A stretch of DNA of 64,000 bases. Source: RHKX01 sp963839535. GTDB taxonomy: Bacteria > Actinomycetota > Thermoleophilia > Solirubrobacterales > 70-9. Numbering within the stretch: the stretch's first letter is position 1; every line of letters starts with the position of its first letter. This document shows, in pieces, positions 40,217-48,035 of the stretch. The notes beneath the pieces were generated by a model that saw only the letters and a list, made by a program, of their open reading frames with translations, did not search any database and was not told the DNA's origin. Both the position numbers and the translations under genes were made by a program. Where the stretch lies: positions 434,001 to 498,000 of the forward strand of contig CAWIVF010000006.1 in the NCBI GenBank assembly GCA_963839535.1, written 5' to 3'.

Positions 40217-40679
40217 CTACTCGGTCTCGCCGGTGGCGATGCGTTGCAGCGTCACCCAGCCGGCAGCCCGGGCGTAGAGCTTGTAGAGCCGGAAGCCCTG
40301 GGCCCACACCGGGCGGCATGAGGAGTCGAACACCTGGGCCGCCTCCTCGTCGGTGAGCGCGGGCGCCGAGATGCCCGAGTCCTCCAGGTTGATCTGACTG
40401 CGGACGTCCTCGATCGTGGCCAGCCGCTCGCCCTCGTCGGCCTCGTTCCAGTCGCGGCACTCGACCAGGGAGGCGACCGACCCCGCGGTCATCTCGCCGA
40501 CGGGCTCGGTGCCCGAGATGTCGACCACCTCGCCCTCGCGGGTGGTCTGCTCCGCTTCGCCGTCGGTCCCCGACGCCGCCGAGTCGGAGCCGCAGCCGGC
40601 AGCGGCCAGCGCGGCCGCGGCCAGCGTGACCGCCAGCGCCCTTGTGGGCTCTAGCCCTGCGGACCGTAGGAGATCTCAC
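40217..40679 (-). CDS. Small secreted lipoprotein, start region frameshifted
   Basis: The main frame reads TLAAAALAAAGCGSDSAASG (a lipoprotein signal with lipobox AAGC) and then about 115 residues containing LVECRDWNEADEGERLATIE and DSSCRPVWAQGFRLYKLYA. No ATG, GTG or TTG is in that frame before a stop; a GTG at 40679 in another frame (VRSPTVRRA), joined by a shift near 40645, gives about 153 residues and overlaps the beta-helix gene stop by 29 bases. I do not recognise the family; two Cys may form a disulfide. Confidence 0.65.
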
Positions 40680-42808
40680 CGGCGAGCTCCTCGACCCACT
40701 CGGTGATCCGGGCGCCGGCGTCACCGTCGCCGAACTTCCGCTGCGTCTTCAGCTCCGCGGCCTGTGCGGCCTTCGCGGCGGCCGAGCCCGGCTTCGGCGG
40801 CGTGTTGAACCAGGTGCACGCCGGTGCATCGAGCTCCCCGGTCTCCCACTGGCCGTAGCAGGCGAGCAGCCCCGGGACCTTGGCGCTGTAGCCCGGTCCA
40901 CCGACGCTCGTCTCGCAGTCCTCCGGCAGGAAACCGGGCATCGACTGACCGGGCTCGGGCGCGAGCGGCGGGTCGGCCGTCAGGCTGTCCCTGGTCCCGT
41001 CGGAGCCGGTGTTGTCGAACCAGCAGTTGCCCGTGTTCGGCGTTGCCTCGTCCCACCAGAAGTCGACGCCGTTCGGAGCCTTCTTCGGGTCGGACTTCAG
41101 CGTCGTCTGGTTGCCGAACTTGGTCAGGGCGGAGTGCGGCTCGAAGTCAGGCGGCACCTCGCCCATGTGGTTGCCCGAGTACTGGTTCGCGCACGAGGTC
41201 GAGATGCCGCTCGCTCTGGTCGGTGGGGCAGTGGGTGTCCTCGTCCACCGCGCCCTCCGCCTCGCCCGCGATCGCGTCGGGGATCGAGACCAGCATCGTG
41301 CCCTGGCGCCAGTTGTCGAACACCCAGTTGTTCTCGAACCGGCCGTCGTTGTTGCCCGGCCAGAAGAACCCTGTGCCGACCGGCTGGGGCACCAGAGCCT
41401 CGAACGGGTTCTCGGCCCGGTAGACGTCGAGGTTGTTGGCGTAGAACCAGTTCTTGTCGATCTTCATGCCGTCGGCGGGGAAGCCGGGGTGGCCGGGCGC
41501 CGAGAGGGTGTCGGTCGTCAGCCCGTTCGCGTTCCCGTAGAAGTGGTTCTGCGTGACGTGGACGGAGTTGCCCATCGACCCGCTGTAGCCCATCGCCGAT
41601 CCGTGCAGGTCGCACTTCTTGATCGTCGTGTTGTAGCGGGCCTCGGGGTAGAACGACTCCTTGCGGAACTCGCCCGTCTGGGGTGAGGCGCCGGGGTAGA
41701 CGACCGCGTCGCCGGAGCCGAAGCCGTCGCAGTTCTTGACCATGTTGTGGTCGGTCGTGAAGCTGAGGTGCCCGTAGTCGGCGTTCCAGAAGAACTTCAC
41801 CCGGTCGAGCAGGATGCCGTCGGTCTCCTCCGTGTAGAAGCCGTGCTCCTTCGCGCCCCGCATGAGGAAGTTACGGCCGACGAAGCCGTCCGAGCGGTCG
41901 GTCCGCAGCACGACGTGCTTGGCGAAGCAGGGGTTGTCGGCTTCGTCGTCGGTGTGGCACTCCGAGGACGGGCGGTTGCCACCGGGCCGCGCCTTCGCCT
42001 TCTTGGCGTTCGTGTAGTTCTTGCCGGCGTCGAAGATGACGTCCTCGGGCTTGACCCCCGAGCCCTCGAGCTGCATGTTGCAGCGCACGCACTTGCCGAG
42101 CTCCTGCTCGGGAATGCCGTGACGGTCGGCCCGCGGTGGAGCCAGTGGCTCACCCTCGACCGCCCGCCCCTGGACGTAGATCAGGTTCTGGTCGTTCGAG
42201 CAGGTCGCCTGGTACTCGTAGCTCGGGGTCAGCGCGCCGCTCTGATCCTCCTGGAGCATCGACGGGTTGCAACGGGGATCGTTGACGGGGGCCTTGCGCG
42301 ATGCCTTCTCGCGGTAACGGCCGGGCATGACGACGACTCGATCGTTGTTGCCGGAGTCGTCGATCGCCGCCTGGACGGAGTTGTACTTGCACTTCTTCGC
42401 GAACTTGGCGTTGAGCTTCTCGAGCTTCTCAGCGTCCTTCTTGCTGAACTTCTCCTTGCCCTGGCTGGGCCGCAGCACGTAGCCGCCGCCGTCGCGGGCC
42501 TGGCGGATCGACTTCTCGAGGAGGTTGAGGGAGGGGCCTGCGTCCTTGCCCTTGCAGACCACGCGCACCTCGCCGGGACCCTTGCCCGAGGCGGCGGAGC
42601 TGAGCGTCCGCGCGTCCGGCACCTCGCCGCCGGCGGCGGGCTTGACCGCGCTGTCGGGGGCGGGGTCGGGCCAGTAGGAGGGCCGCTCGAGGTGGGCCAG
42701 CGCAAGCGCCGGGAGAGCAAGCAGCGCCAGCGTCGCCGCGACGATGAGGCCTGCGATCCTGCCGCCCGCCGAACGGTTCGTCGTCCTCTGCCCACTCAAC
42801 CCACTCAT
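40651..42808 (-). CDS. Secreted right-handed parallel beta-helix protein, one frameshift
   Basis: From ATG 42808 (AGAGGG upstream) the protein has a signal peptide (GGRIAGLIVAATLALLALPA) and an early region YNSVQAAIDDSGNNDRVVVM (the usual start of pectate-lyase-like beta-helices), then repeated short strands such as HGFYTEETDGILLDRVKFFW and GNSVHVTQNHFYGNANGL. A shift near 41205 joins the C-terminal part, containing CYGQWETGELDAPACTWFNT, to TAG 40651-40653. About 718 residues. Such proteins bind or cleave polysaccharides, but catalytic residues are not evident. The lipoprotein gene follows with overlap. Confidence 0.8.
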
Positions 42809-42951
42809 CTCAAACCCTCTCTGACGCGAAAACGGATGGCGATGCCCCGATACCAAAGCAAGGGACACGGCCTTGCACGACGAGTGTAACCCGTTTGAAA
42901 CGTAGAGCGGACACCGGCTCTGCGACACGAGTCTCACACCCCAGAACGACA

Positions 42952-42974
42952 GCGACCCGCCAGTAGCGGGTCGC
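42952..42974 (-). terminator. Hairpin downstream of the superoxide dismutase gene
   Basis: GCGACCCGC (42952-42960), loop CAGTA, GCGGGTCGC (42966-42974): a perfect 9-bp stem, 33 bases past the superoxide dismutase stop on the minus strand. No clear T-run follows, so it may act as a weak terminator or as a 3'-end protector. Confidence 0.55.
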
Positions 42975-43006
42975 AGTCGGCTCTTGTTCACCGTCTCGTG
43001 GGGAGC

Positions 43007-43612
43007 TCAGGCCACCGCGTCGTAGCGACGGCCGACCTCTTCCCAGTTGACGACGTTCCAGAAGGCATCGATGTAATCGGGACGCTTGTTCTGATACTTG
43101 AGGTAGTAGGCGTGCTCCCAGACGTCGATCCCGAGCAGCGGCGTATTGCCGGCCGAGATCGGCGAGTCCTGGTTCGGGGTCGAAACGACCTCGAGGCCGC
43201 TGCCGTCGTGCACCAGCCATGCCCAGCCGGAGCCGAACTGGCCGATGCCGGCCGCCTTCACCTTCTCCTTCAGCGAGTCGAGATCGCCGAAGGCCTCGTT
43301 GATCGCGTCGCCCAGCGCGCCGGAGGGCTCGCCGCCACCGTCGGGGCTCATCGTCTTCCAGAAGAACGTGTGGTTGGCGTGGCCACCGGCGTTGTTGCGG
43401 ACCGGCCCCTGCTTGTCGGAGGGCAGATCGTCGAGCGACTTGAGGACCTCGTCGACGTCCTTGTCGGCCCACTCGCTGCCCTCGAGGGCGGCGTTGGCCT
43501 TGTCGACGTAGGCCTGGTGATGCTTGTCGTGGTGGACGCGCATCGTCTCCTCGTCGATGTGGGGCTCGAGCGCGTCGTAGTCGTAGGGAAGATCGGGGAC
43601 TTCGTAGGCCAT
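43007..43612 (-). CDS. Superoxide dismutase (Fe/Mn type)
   Basis: A 201-residue enzyme. HHDKHHQAYVDKAN (about residues 27-40) and NNAGGHANHTFFW supply two metal-binding His; DVWEHAYYLKY (Asp about 164, His about 168) supplies the rest. The GGHANHTFFW context and the absence of Fe-type Gln features favour Mn or cambialistic metal use, which cannot be settled by eye. The ATG has AAGGAG upstream and a TATAGAT -10 at 43670-43676, giving a leader of about 50 nt. It removes superoxide in the cytoplasm. Confidence 0.95.
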   Translation of the reverse strand: MAYEVPDLPYDYDALEPHIDEETMRVHHDKHHQAYVDKANAALEGSEWADKDVDEVLKSLDDLPSDKQGPVRNNAGGHANHTFFWKTMSPDGGGEPSGALGDAINEAFGDLDSLKEKVKAAGIGQFGSGWAWLVHDGSGLEVVSTPNQDSPISAGNTPLLGIDVWEHAYYLKYQNKRPDYIDAFWNVVNWEEVGRRYDAVA

Positions 43613-43669
43613 GGTGGGCTCCTTCGGTTCGCTCTGTCGCTTCAGTTGCGGATTCGGTGTGTGCATCCA

Positions 43670-43676
43670 ATCTATA
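43670..43676 (-). promoter_or_regulatory. -10 box of the superoxide dismutase gene
   Basis: TATAGAT on the minus strand, 57 nt upstream of the ATG, the best -10 match in the SOD/AACS divergent region. No convincing -35 was found. Confidence 0.45.
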
Positions 43677-43747
43677 CCCGCTCTCCCGCCGCCCGATTCA
43701 TCCGCGCCTGAGCACCGCTGGGCGCCCCGTAGGATGCGCCCGAGCCG

Positions 43748-45763
43748 ATGTCCGACGCCGTTCCGAAGCAGCTCTGGGAGCCCTCGCCGGAGCGGATCGA
43801 GCGCGCCGCGATCACCCGCTTCGCCCGCGCCCACGGGGTCGACGGCGACTACGAGTCGCTCTGGCGCTGGTCGGTCGATGACGTCGAGCGATTCTGGCGG
43901 GCGATCTGGGACCACTTCGACGTCGGGCCGGACCCGGGCCCGGCCCTCGGCGCCCGCGAGATGCCCGGGACCGAGTGGTTCCCCCAGGCTCGCGTCAACT
44001 ACGCCGAGCGCATCTTCGCCGGCAAGGCCGACGCGGACGTGGCCCTGCGCCACGCCTCCGAGCTCCGCGACCTCGGCGAGTGGACGTGGGGCCGCCTCCG
44101 CGCCGAGACCGCGCGCATCCGCGCCGGGCTGATCGCCCTCGGGGTGAGCGAGGGCGACCGCGTCGCCGCCTACATGCCGAACATCCCGGAGACGATCGCC
44201 GCCTTCCTCGCCTCGGCATCGCTCGGCGCGGTCTGGAGCTCGGCGGCGCCGGAGTTCGGCGCCCGCTCGGTGATCGACCGCTTCGCGCAAATTCAGCCGC
44301 GCGTTCTCCTCACGGTTGATGGCTACCGCTACGGCGGCCGCGACTTCGAGCGCGGGGCGATCGTCGACGAGATCGCCGCCGAGATCCCGGGGCTCGAACG
44401 AGTGGTCCGGCTCGGCTATCTCGACGGCTCCGGCTGGGAGGACGACTTCCTCGGCCCGCCCGACGCCGGCCTCGAGTTCGCCGACCTCCCCTTCTCCCAC
44501 CCGCTCTGGGTCCTCTACTCCTCCGGCACGACCGGCCTGCCGAAGCCGATCGTGCACTCGCAGGGCGGCATCCTGCTCGAGCACCTGAAGAAGATGCACC
44601 TCCACCTCGACGCGCAGCGGGGTGACCGCGTCTTCTGGTTCACCACCACCGGTTGGATGATGTGGAACTTCCTCGTCGGCGTGCTCCTCACCGAAGCGTC
44701 GATCGTGCTCTTCGACGGCAACCCCGGCCACCCCGACCTCGGCGCCCTCTGGGACCTCGCCGACGAGGCCGGGATCACGACCTTCGGCACGAGCGCGAGC
44801 TTCATCGCGAGCTGCATGAAGGCCGGGGTCGAGCCCGCCGAGGGCAGGGACCTGAGCCGGCTCGAGGCGGTCGGCTCGACCGGCTCGCCGCTCTCCCCCG
44901 AGGGCTTCGACTGGGTCTACGAGAAGCTCGGCTCGGAGACCTGGCTGTTCTCGACCTCGGGCGGCACCGACGTCTGCACCGCCTTCGTCGGCGGCGTCCC
45001 GACGCTGCCCGTCCACGAGGGCGAGCTGCAGGCGCGGGCGCTCGGCGCCGACCTGCACGCGTTCGATCCCGAGGGGAACGAGCTCGTCGGCGAGGTCGGC
45101 GAGCTGGTCATCACCCAGCCGATGCCCTCGATGCCGATCTTCTTCTGGGGCGACGAGGACGGCAGCCGGCTGCGCGAGAGCTACTTCGACACCTATCCGG
45201 GGGTCTGGCGCCACGGCGACTGGGTCGAGATCACCGACCGCGGGACGGCGATCATCTACGGCCGCTCCGACTCGACGATCAACCGCGGCGGCATCCGGAT
45301 GGGCACGAGTGAGATCTACCGGGCGGTGCTGTCCCTGGACGAGATCGCCGACGCCCTCGTCGTCGACGTGCCGCGCACCGGCGAGGAGAACTGGATGCCC
45401 CTGTTCGTCGTGCTCGCCGAGGGTGCCGAGCTCGACGATGACCTGACCCGGCGGATCGCCGCGCGGGTCCGCGAGCACTGCTCGCCGCGCCACGTCCCCA
45501 ACGAGGTGCGGGCGATCGCCGAGATCCCGCGCACGCTCTCGGGCAAGGTCCTCGAGGTCCCGGTCAAGCGGATCCTGATGGGCACCCCAATCGACGAGGC
45601 GGCAAGCCGCGAGTCCCTGGCGAACCCGAAATCATTGGACCCATTCGTAGAACTAGCCGACCGGGAAGCTCGGCCTAGGCCGAAGCCGTACTACTTGCCG
45701 CCGAGGCGACCCTCCACCCGGGCAGACCGGACGCGAAGCGGTCTTCCTCCCATCTGGCGGTAG
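43748..45763 (+). CDS. Acetoacetyl-CoA synthetase (acetoacetate-CoA ligase)
   Basis: A 671-residue adenylate-forming enzyme. LYSSGTTGLPKPIVHS (about residues 255-270) is the AMP-binding P-loop, STSGGTDVC and GRSDSTINRGGIRMG the A5 and A8 motifs, and LSGKVLEVPVK contains the catalytic Lys. Layout and length are those of the AACS branch. It would activate acetoacetate, the product of leucine and ketone-body metabolism, so it fits with the methylcrotonyl-type carboxylase. The start lies 12 nt after TAGGAT. The last 25 residues are encoded by repeat copy 2A and the TAG stop opens copy 2B, so the native C-terminus may be shorter. Confidence 0.88.
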   Translation: MSDAVPKQLWEPSPERIERAAITRFARAHGVDGDYESLWRWSVDDVERFWRAIWDHFDVGPDPGPALGAREMPGTEWFPQARVNYAERIFAGKADADVALRHASELRDLGEWTWGRLRAETARIRAGLIALGVSEGDRVAAYMPNIPETIAAFLASASLGAVWSSAAPEFGARSVIDRFAQIQPRVLLTVDGYRYGGRDFERGAIVDEIAAEIPGLERVVRLGYLDGSGWEDDFLGPPDAGLEFADLPFSHPLWVLYSSGTTGLPKPIVHSQGGILLEHLKKMHLHLDAQRGDRVFWFTTTGWMMWNFLVGVLLTEASIVLFDGNPGHPDLGALWDLADEAGITTFGTSASFIASCMKAGVEPAEGRDLSRLEAVGSTGSPLSPEGFDWVYEKLGSETWLFSTSGGTDVCTAFVGGVPTLPVHEGELQARALGADLHAFDPEGNELVGEVGELVITQPMPSMPIFFWGDEDGSRLRESYFDTYPGVWRHGDWVEITDRGTAIIYGRSDSTINRGGIRMGTSEIYRAVLSLDEIADALVVDVPRTGEENWMPLFVVLAEGAELDDDLTRRIAARVREHCSPRHVPNEVRAIAEIPRTLSGKVLEVPVKRILMGTPIDEAASRESLANPKSLDPFVELADREARPRPKPYYLPPRRPSTRADRTRSGLPPIWR

Positions 45764-45842
45764 CTACTTGCCGCCAGGTCCCGGCCCGGCTCCCGGCCAG
45801 AGCGGACGCGAAGCGGAGCATCTGGCCGGGGTGATCTAAATA
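45688..45842 (+). repeat. Interspersed stem-loop repeat, tandem copies 2A and 2B
   Basis: Two head-to-tail units begin at TACTACTTGCCGCC (about 45689) and TAGCTACTTGCCGCC (45761). Unit 2B has a perfect 9-bp stem, CCGGCCAGA (45793-45801) with TCTGGCCGG (45821-45829), around a 19-nt loop GCGGACGCGAAGCGGAGCA. Unit 2A keeps the loop core CGGACGCGAAGCGG (45728-45741) but pairs internally through AGACCG (45724-45729) and CGGTCT (45739-45744) instead. The pair lies between the AACS gene and the convergent tRNA-Pro. Confidence 0.72.
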
Positions 45843-45916
45843 TCGGGGCGCCCGGATTTGAACCGGGGACCTCACCGACCCGAACGGTGCGCGCTACCAA
45901 GCTGCGCCACGCCCCG
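45843..45916 (-). tRNA. tRNA-Pro (anticodon CGG)
   Basis: On the minus strand a 74-nt cloverleaf can be read: acceptor CGGGGCG/CGCCCCG with discriminator A, D-stem GCGC/GCGC with loop AGCTTGGTA, anticodon stem CACCG/CGGTG around loop TTCGGGT, T-stem CCCGG/CCGGG around TTCAAAT. The anticodon CGG decodes CCG proline codons, common in this GC-rich genome. CCA is not encoded. Repeat copy 2B lies directly downstream. Confidence 0.95.
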
Positions 45917-45939
45917 ACGACGGCGCAGTATAGAACCGC

Positions 45940-46620
45940 TCAGCGAGCGGACTCGATCGCGGCTTCGACCTCGTCGAGGGTCGGTCCCTCCTCGAGCACC
46001 TCGGTGTCCAGCGGGCCCGTCACGACCATCACCGGGGCGGCCGGGAACTGCGATTCCGCCGCGATCACCTCGTCGGCGGCGGCGAGCTCCTCGGCCTCGG
46101 CGGAGTCGATGTCCTCCTCCCACTGAGCGGTGTCGAGCTTCGGGACCACCGCCGCGACCTCGTTGAGGAAGTTCTGGGTCACGCCCTGCTCCGGGGCGAG
46201 CTCGAGGTTGCGGGTGAAGAGCTCGGCGAACTGCCATTGACGATCCTGGAAGCCGGCGGCCTCGGCGGCGATGCCGCCCTCCGTCACCGGCTTCGGGCCG
46301 AGCGGGAAGTGGCGCAGGATGATGTTGGCCTCGCCGGTGCGGACGTACTCCTCGATCAGGGGGTCGACCACCTCGGCCATGTACTCGGAGCCCTCGGGGA
46401 TCTGGATGTCGACGAAGACCTCGAGCCGGACCTCGGCGTCCTCGGGGCCGAGGCGATCGTCGAGCTGGCGGATGCCGGCGATCAGCTGCTGCACCTCCCC
46501 GGCCTCCTCGACGCGGTAGTCCTCGACGGTGTTCTCGCCGACCGAGATGGAGACGAGCGCCGCGATCAGCGCGATCGCTCCCGCCGAGAGCAGCAGGAGC
46601 GGTACCCAGCGGCTCCGCAC
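45940..46620 (-). CDS. DsbA/thioredoxin-like exported protein without active-site cysteines
   Basis: A 226-residue protein with an N-terminal membrane anchor (VPLLLLSAGAIALIAALVSI). The following region, VRLEVFVDIQIPEGSEYMAE then VVDPLIEEYVRTGEANIILR and HFPLGPK, matches the DsbA-like Thioredoxin_4 layout, in which the strand normally leads into a CPYC motif; here it reads IPEGSEY. There are no Cys in the protein, so it cannot catalyse thiol exchange; a binding or structural role is likelier. The start is 1 base after the stop of the 91-aa gene. Confidence 0.72.
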   Translation of the reverse strand: MRSRWVPLLLLSAGAIALIAALVSISVGENTVEDYRVEEAGEVQQLIAGIRQLDDRLGPEDAEVRLEVFVDIQIPEGSEYMAEVVDPLIEEYVRTGEANIILRHFPLGPKPVTEGGIAAEAAGFQDRQWQFAELFTRNLELAPEQGVTQNFLNEVAAVVPKLDTAQWEEDIDSAEAEELAAADEVIAAESQFPAAPVMVVTGPLDTEVLEEGPTLDEVEAAIESAR

Positions 46621-46621
46621 G

Positions 46622-46897
46622 TCAGCCCGCGACGGCCTTGTAGTAGCGGACGGAGAGCCCCGTCAGCAGCATCCCGAAGGCCTCCTCGACGTCGATGGCG
46701 CTCGCCTTCGAGTACGCCCCGAGGCCGCTGCGCTCGATCTCGAGGCTGCGCTCGACCACCTCGTCGACGAGCTCCGGATGCTGGTCGCAGAAGTAGGCGC
46801 CCATCGAGTACATGTCGGTGTCCATCAGGGACTCGACGAAGGAGGCGCCCGCCGCCACGTCGGCCGCGTCCCCCTGCTCGATCGGCTCGCTGCTCAC
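46622..46897 (-). CDS. Small unknown protein (91 aa)
   Basis: GTG-started ORF of 91 residues, mostly helical and acidic, with one Cys (ACFCD-like region reads GAYFCDQHPELVDEVVE). No signal peptide or known motif. It sits 1 base before the cysteine-less DsbA-like gene and 51 bases after the CAP-domain gene, so co-transcription is likely. A TACGAT -10 is about 10 nt upstream. Function unknown. Confidence 0.6.
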   Translation of the reverse strand: MSSEPIEQGDAADVAAGASFVESLMDTDMYSMGAYFCDQHPELVDEVVERSLEIERSGLGAYSKASAIDVEEAFGMLLTGLSVRYYKAVAG

Positions 46898-46948
46898 AAG
46901 GCCGCGAATCGTAGTCGCGCCCGCCCTCGGGCACCTCGGGGCCGGGGC

Positions 46949-47530
46949 TCAGCCCTTGAAGCCGAAGTCCGTCGTGAAGGTCGCCGTCTGCCCGCCGCCC
47001 TCGGGGCTGCCGCGGTGGACACCCACCCCGGCCTCGTCGAAGCGCGGGTTGAGGATGTTGATCCGGTGGGCCGACGAGCCCATCCAGGCGTTGACGATGC
47101 TCTTCGGAGTGCTCGTGCCGCCGGCGCCCCAGGCGATGTTCTCGGCAACCGCCCAGTAGCAGTTGCAGGGCAGGTACCCGGCGGCGATGAAGCGGCCGAC
47201 GAGGTCACGCTCGCCGGCGCACTGATGGGAGAAGCAGCGCTTCTCGACCATGATCCGGTTGTGGCGGGAGGCCGCCTTCTGCTGGTGGCGGTCGGAGCGG
47301 AGGCGTCCGAGCCCGCGCCGCTCGCGCTCGACGTTGATCGCGCAGAGGGTCGCCTTGCGGGCGGCCTCGCGGGACAGCTTGTAGGCGGGGGTGCCGGCGG
47401 CGGCGCACTGCGCGGCCTCGCCGCGGGCGGCTCCGGGGCCGAGGAGGAGGGCCGCTGCGAGCGCAAGCGCTGCGAGCAGGACCGGAAGAAGGGCCATCCG
47501 TGGCCGGTTGAGTTCGTCGGCGAGATCCAT
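46949..47530 (-). CDS. Secreted CAP/SCP-domain protein
   Basis: From ATG 47530 (an alternative ATG is at 47497) there is a signal peptide (MALLPVLLAALALAAALLLG) and a CAP domain of about 130 residues: NVERERRGLGRLR, SRHNRIMVEKRCFSHQCAGE, AENIAWG and WMGSSAHRINILNPRFDEAG with GVGV, the His/Glu pocket pattern of bacterial SCP-like proteins. Several Cys probably form disulfides outside the cell. Enzymatic activity is not established for this family. Confidence 0.85.
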   Translation of the reverse strand: MDLADELNRPRMALLPVLLAALALAAALLLGPGAARGEAAQCAAAGTPAYKLSREAARKATLCAINVERERRGLGRLRSDRHQQKAASRHNRIMVEKRCFSHQCAGERDLVGRFIAAGYLPCNCYWAVAENIAWGAGGTSTPKSIVNAWMGSSAHRINILNPRFDEAGVGVHRGSPEGGGQTATFTTDFGFKG

Positions 47531-47668
47531 CTCCCGACATACATCGGATCCCCCCGCGCCGCTTGCAGCGACGACGCTCGCGGGCGGACGAATGGCCACC
47601 GAACGCCGCCCCCGGAGCGCGGAAACCCGCTGATTGCAGGGAACCGGCCGGACCCTCGGAAATCGAGC

Positions 47669-47696
47669 TTGACACGTCCCGCACAAGCGATATACA
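47669..47696 (+). promoter_or_regulatory. Near-consensus promoter of the small HTH gene
   Basis: TTGACA (47669-47674), 16-bp spacer, TATACA (47691-47696). Transcription should start near 47703, after the ATG at 47696, so translation uses the TTG at 47731, preceded by GAGGAGG. This is the best promoter in the window. Confidence 0.75.
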
Positions 47697-47730
47697 TGAG
47701 CCAGAAGGTCACCAACGAGGAGGATCTGCC

Positions 47731-47910
47731 TTGGCGAATCACCTGACGCCCGACGAGCTGGCCGACGAGGTCGAGATGAAGCGGCAGGAGGTGATTGCGA
47801 GGTGCGTGCAGATGGGGATTCCGATCTTCCACGGCAGGATCGACAAGACGCTCTTCATGACGTCCCTGCAGCACATGACCGCCGCGCAGCCGGCGAACCG
47901 CGCCGCCTGA
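47731..47910 (+). CDS. Small helix-turn-helix-like protein (59 aa)
   Basis: Begins at TTG 47731 with an excellent GAGGAGG ribosome-binding site 7 nt upstream. The sequence LTPDELADEVEMKRQEVIARCVQMGIPIFHGRIDKTLF has the spacing of a short helix-turn-helix (helices at about 6-14 and 17-28) followed by a strand, resembling MerR-like or excisionase-type folds. It may bind DNA; I do not recognise a named family. The strong promoter suggests it is abundant. It precedes the long-chain acyl-CoA synthetase gene by 125 bases. Confidence 0.7.
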   Translation: MANHLTPDELADEVEMKRQEVIARCVQMGIPIFHGRIDKTLFMTSLQHMTAAQPANRAA

Positions 47911-48035
47911 CAGCGCCCGGGCGCCTGCCGCCCGTCCCCTAGACTCGAGCACCGATCGGCCCGCCTGAGCGGTCCCGAGCGGATGGACGCGGCCCGCCAA
48001 GGGGTCGCGCGACACTGGAGGAGGGAACGACAGCG

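Noticed and set aside
43007..45493. An 828-codon minus-strand frame covering superoxide dismutase and the antisense of AACS
   Set aside because: Only the final 201 codons are dismutase; the rest is the GC-rich shadow of AACS.
47696..47746. A 16-codon ATG ORF upstream of the small HTH gene
   Set aside because: Its ATG overlaps the -10 box (47691-47696), so the transcript should begin after it; the TTG at 47731 with GAGGAGG is the real start. This differs from the bioB leader, where the -10 lies upstream.
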